Assembly (NCBI RefSeq): GCF_030463565.1
Contig: NC_134676.1
Location: 4,986,001-5,050,000 of the forward strand
Direction of reading: 5' to 3'
Origin: Pelecanus crispus
Taxonomy: Eukaryota > Chordata > Aves > Pelecaniformes > Pelecanidae
DNA length: 64,000 nucleotides
Shown here: positions 63,091 to 64,000 of the stretch, one piece after another
Layout: the number at the start of each line of letters is the position of its first letter
How positions within the stretch are numbered: the stretch's first letter is position 1
Made by a program: the position numbers and the translations under genes
The notes under the pieces: generated by a model
What the model was told of the DNA's origin: nothing
Databases searched by the model: none
Seen by the model: only the letters and a program-made list of their open reading frames with translations

Positions 63091-63138
63091 CAGTTCTCGT
63101 TTTACTTCTTCAATCTTCACTCGTGCAAGGGAAGGATT
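63091..63138 (-). CDS. HAUS1: HAUS1 penultimate coding exon
   Basis: A 48-nt exon has acceptor ttttctctcactag before 63138 and donor GAACTG|GTAAGG at 63091/63090. It encodes NPSLARVKIEEVKREL, matching the human HAUS1 segment NPSLAQVKIEEAKREL near its C-terminus. It is in phase 0 at both ends. HAUS1 is a coiled-coil subunit of the eight-protein augmin (HAUS) complex, which recruits gamma-tubulin ring complex to spindle microtubules for branching nucleation. The rest of the gene lies beyond the right edge of the window. Confidence 0.92.
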
Positions 63139-64000
63139 CTAGTGAGAGAAAATGGCATTAAAAAAAAAAAAAAATCAGTATTTCAGCTGGAAACACAGAG
63201 TCCCTGCATCATTGCAAGAGTCTAATGATGTACCGCAGGGGAATTCAGGGATAATTAAATCAGTTTTGTGTACACGCTTCACACGCAAAAGGTACTGACA
63301 TTAAAAACCTAGTATCAGTTTGGTTTGGGCAATCGCATATTTTTCAAAAGTCTGGTATGGCCTGAAGTCTAAAAAAAACCCCTGTTTTCAGCAATTTTCC
63401 AAACCTACCAATCGAGGAACTGGACTTTAAACATATCCATGCATGAATTTTCCAAAGCACAATACGCTTGCAAGGATAAACCTCCCTCCCTCCTTCTGCC
63501 TGCACCAGAAGCGAGGCATCAGGGCTCTCCCTGTCTCCACTGACAGCAAGATGGGAGGGAGGGAGGGGGGAACTGGAGAACTTAATCCAATTTGAATGTC
63601 CTGTTTCGCTTGAGGAAAGGAGGCAGCTGCCTCTTGGAGTAAGACGGATTTAAAAGAGCAGTTCCACCTTCTCCCTTCATCCTTTTCTTCTAGGAGGGAG
63701 ACAGAGGTAGTTGTATGAGGGAGATGTGTTGAGAGGCAGGAACTCGATGGAGGGGCTAAGGAGGTGGAGAGAGAAGGGTGGCCCAGCAGACAGGCCCCTA
63801 GTTCATAATACAAGAGACGCAATTAGTCATAGAGTTTGTGTGATTTTGGACAACTCTCTCTGTTTCTCTGGACCTCTATGCTCCGTTTATAAGCACTGGC
63901 AAAAAAACTTTTTCACTTCTTGCACAGAAAGGTCTGAGGTTAGCTCTATCAAAGGCCACGGGGTGCTCAGATGAGGAGGCAACAGGCCATATCAGGTAAC
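63139..64000 (-). other. HAUS1 intron (partial)
   Basis: Intron upstream of the penultimate exon. I looked for the preceding exon, which should encode a segment like LKKKLESYLDLMP, and did not find it, so it lies beyond the window. It contains a 13-bp GC-rich inverted repeat: CCTCCCTCCCTCC at about 63480 and its complement at about 63555. Confidence 0.75.
63553..63570 (+). repeat. GGGA repeat
   Basis: Short tandem GGGA units ending in a G6 run, in a HAUS1 intron. It is complementary to a CCTCC repeat about 70 bp to the left, so a hairpin or quadruplex is possible. Confidence 0.75.

Overview
This is an intron-rich vertebrate nuclear window, almost certainly from a bird. All recognisable young repeats are CR1 retrotransposons with the avian 3' end, repeat density is low, and two genes are conserved at protein level. 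Both genes run on the minus strand. The main one is ARK2N (C18orf25, Arkadia-like 1), which is complete as a coding sequence. Four coding exons lie at 37712-36989, 18364-18182, 14143-14017 and 6920-6731. They follow a non-coding first exon that ends at 53622 inside a CpG-island promoter. The splice phases close exactly and give a 407-residue protein, a few residues longer than the human one. At the right edge are the last two coding exons of HAUS1 (63138-63091 and 62058-61975). HAUS1 lies directly upstream of ARK2N in human 18q21 as well. That block corresponds to the avian Z chromosome, so a Z-linked window is likely (inference).

Layout from left to right: 1-3894 is intergenic DNA downstream of ARK2N, with a short CR1 tail at 1395 and a CpG-richer patch at 3330-3720. 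3895-6730 is the probable long 3'UTR of ARK2N. The last ARK2N intron (6921-14016) holds a 3.5-kb decayed CR1 element with remains of ORF1 and ORF2. Intron 3 (14144-18181) is featureless. Intron 2 (18365-36988) contains a MIR-type SINE, a tiny CR1 tail, several homopolymer tracts, a G-rich run, and a 455-nt open exon-like block at 30429-29975 that is splice-phase-compatible with ARK2N exon 2. Intron 1 (37806-53621) contains a 490-bp CR1, a MIR-like remnant, a 22-bp perfect palindrome, and a 71-nt pre-miRNA-like hairpin. 53200-54260 is the promoter island, with a composite ETS/CRE element. 54261-61974 is intergenic and carries a second, smaller CpG-rich patch with a TATA box and two overlapping perfect palindromes (57124-57160), old CR1 remnants, and the HAUS1 3' flank.

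ARK2N resembles the N-terminal half of the SUMO-targeted ubiquitin ligase Arkadia (RNF111) but has no RING domain. It keeps a basic coiled region, acidic serine tracts and three SUMO-interacting-motif-like strings, one of them in the 61-codon cassette exon. HAUS1 is a subunit of the augmin complex of the mitotic spindle. The two genes are neighbours but have no evident functional partnership. No self-contained new system was seen. The items most worth a second look are the palindromic element at 57.1 kb, the alternative-exon candidate at 30 kb and the hairpin at 42.4 kb.
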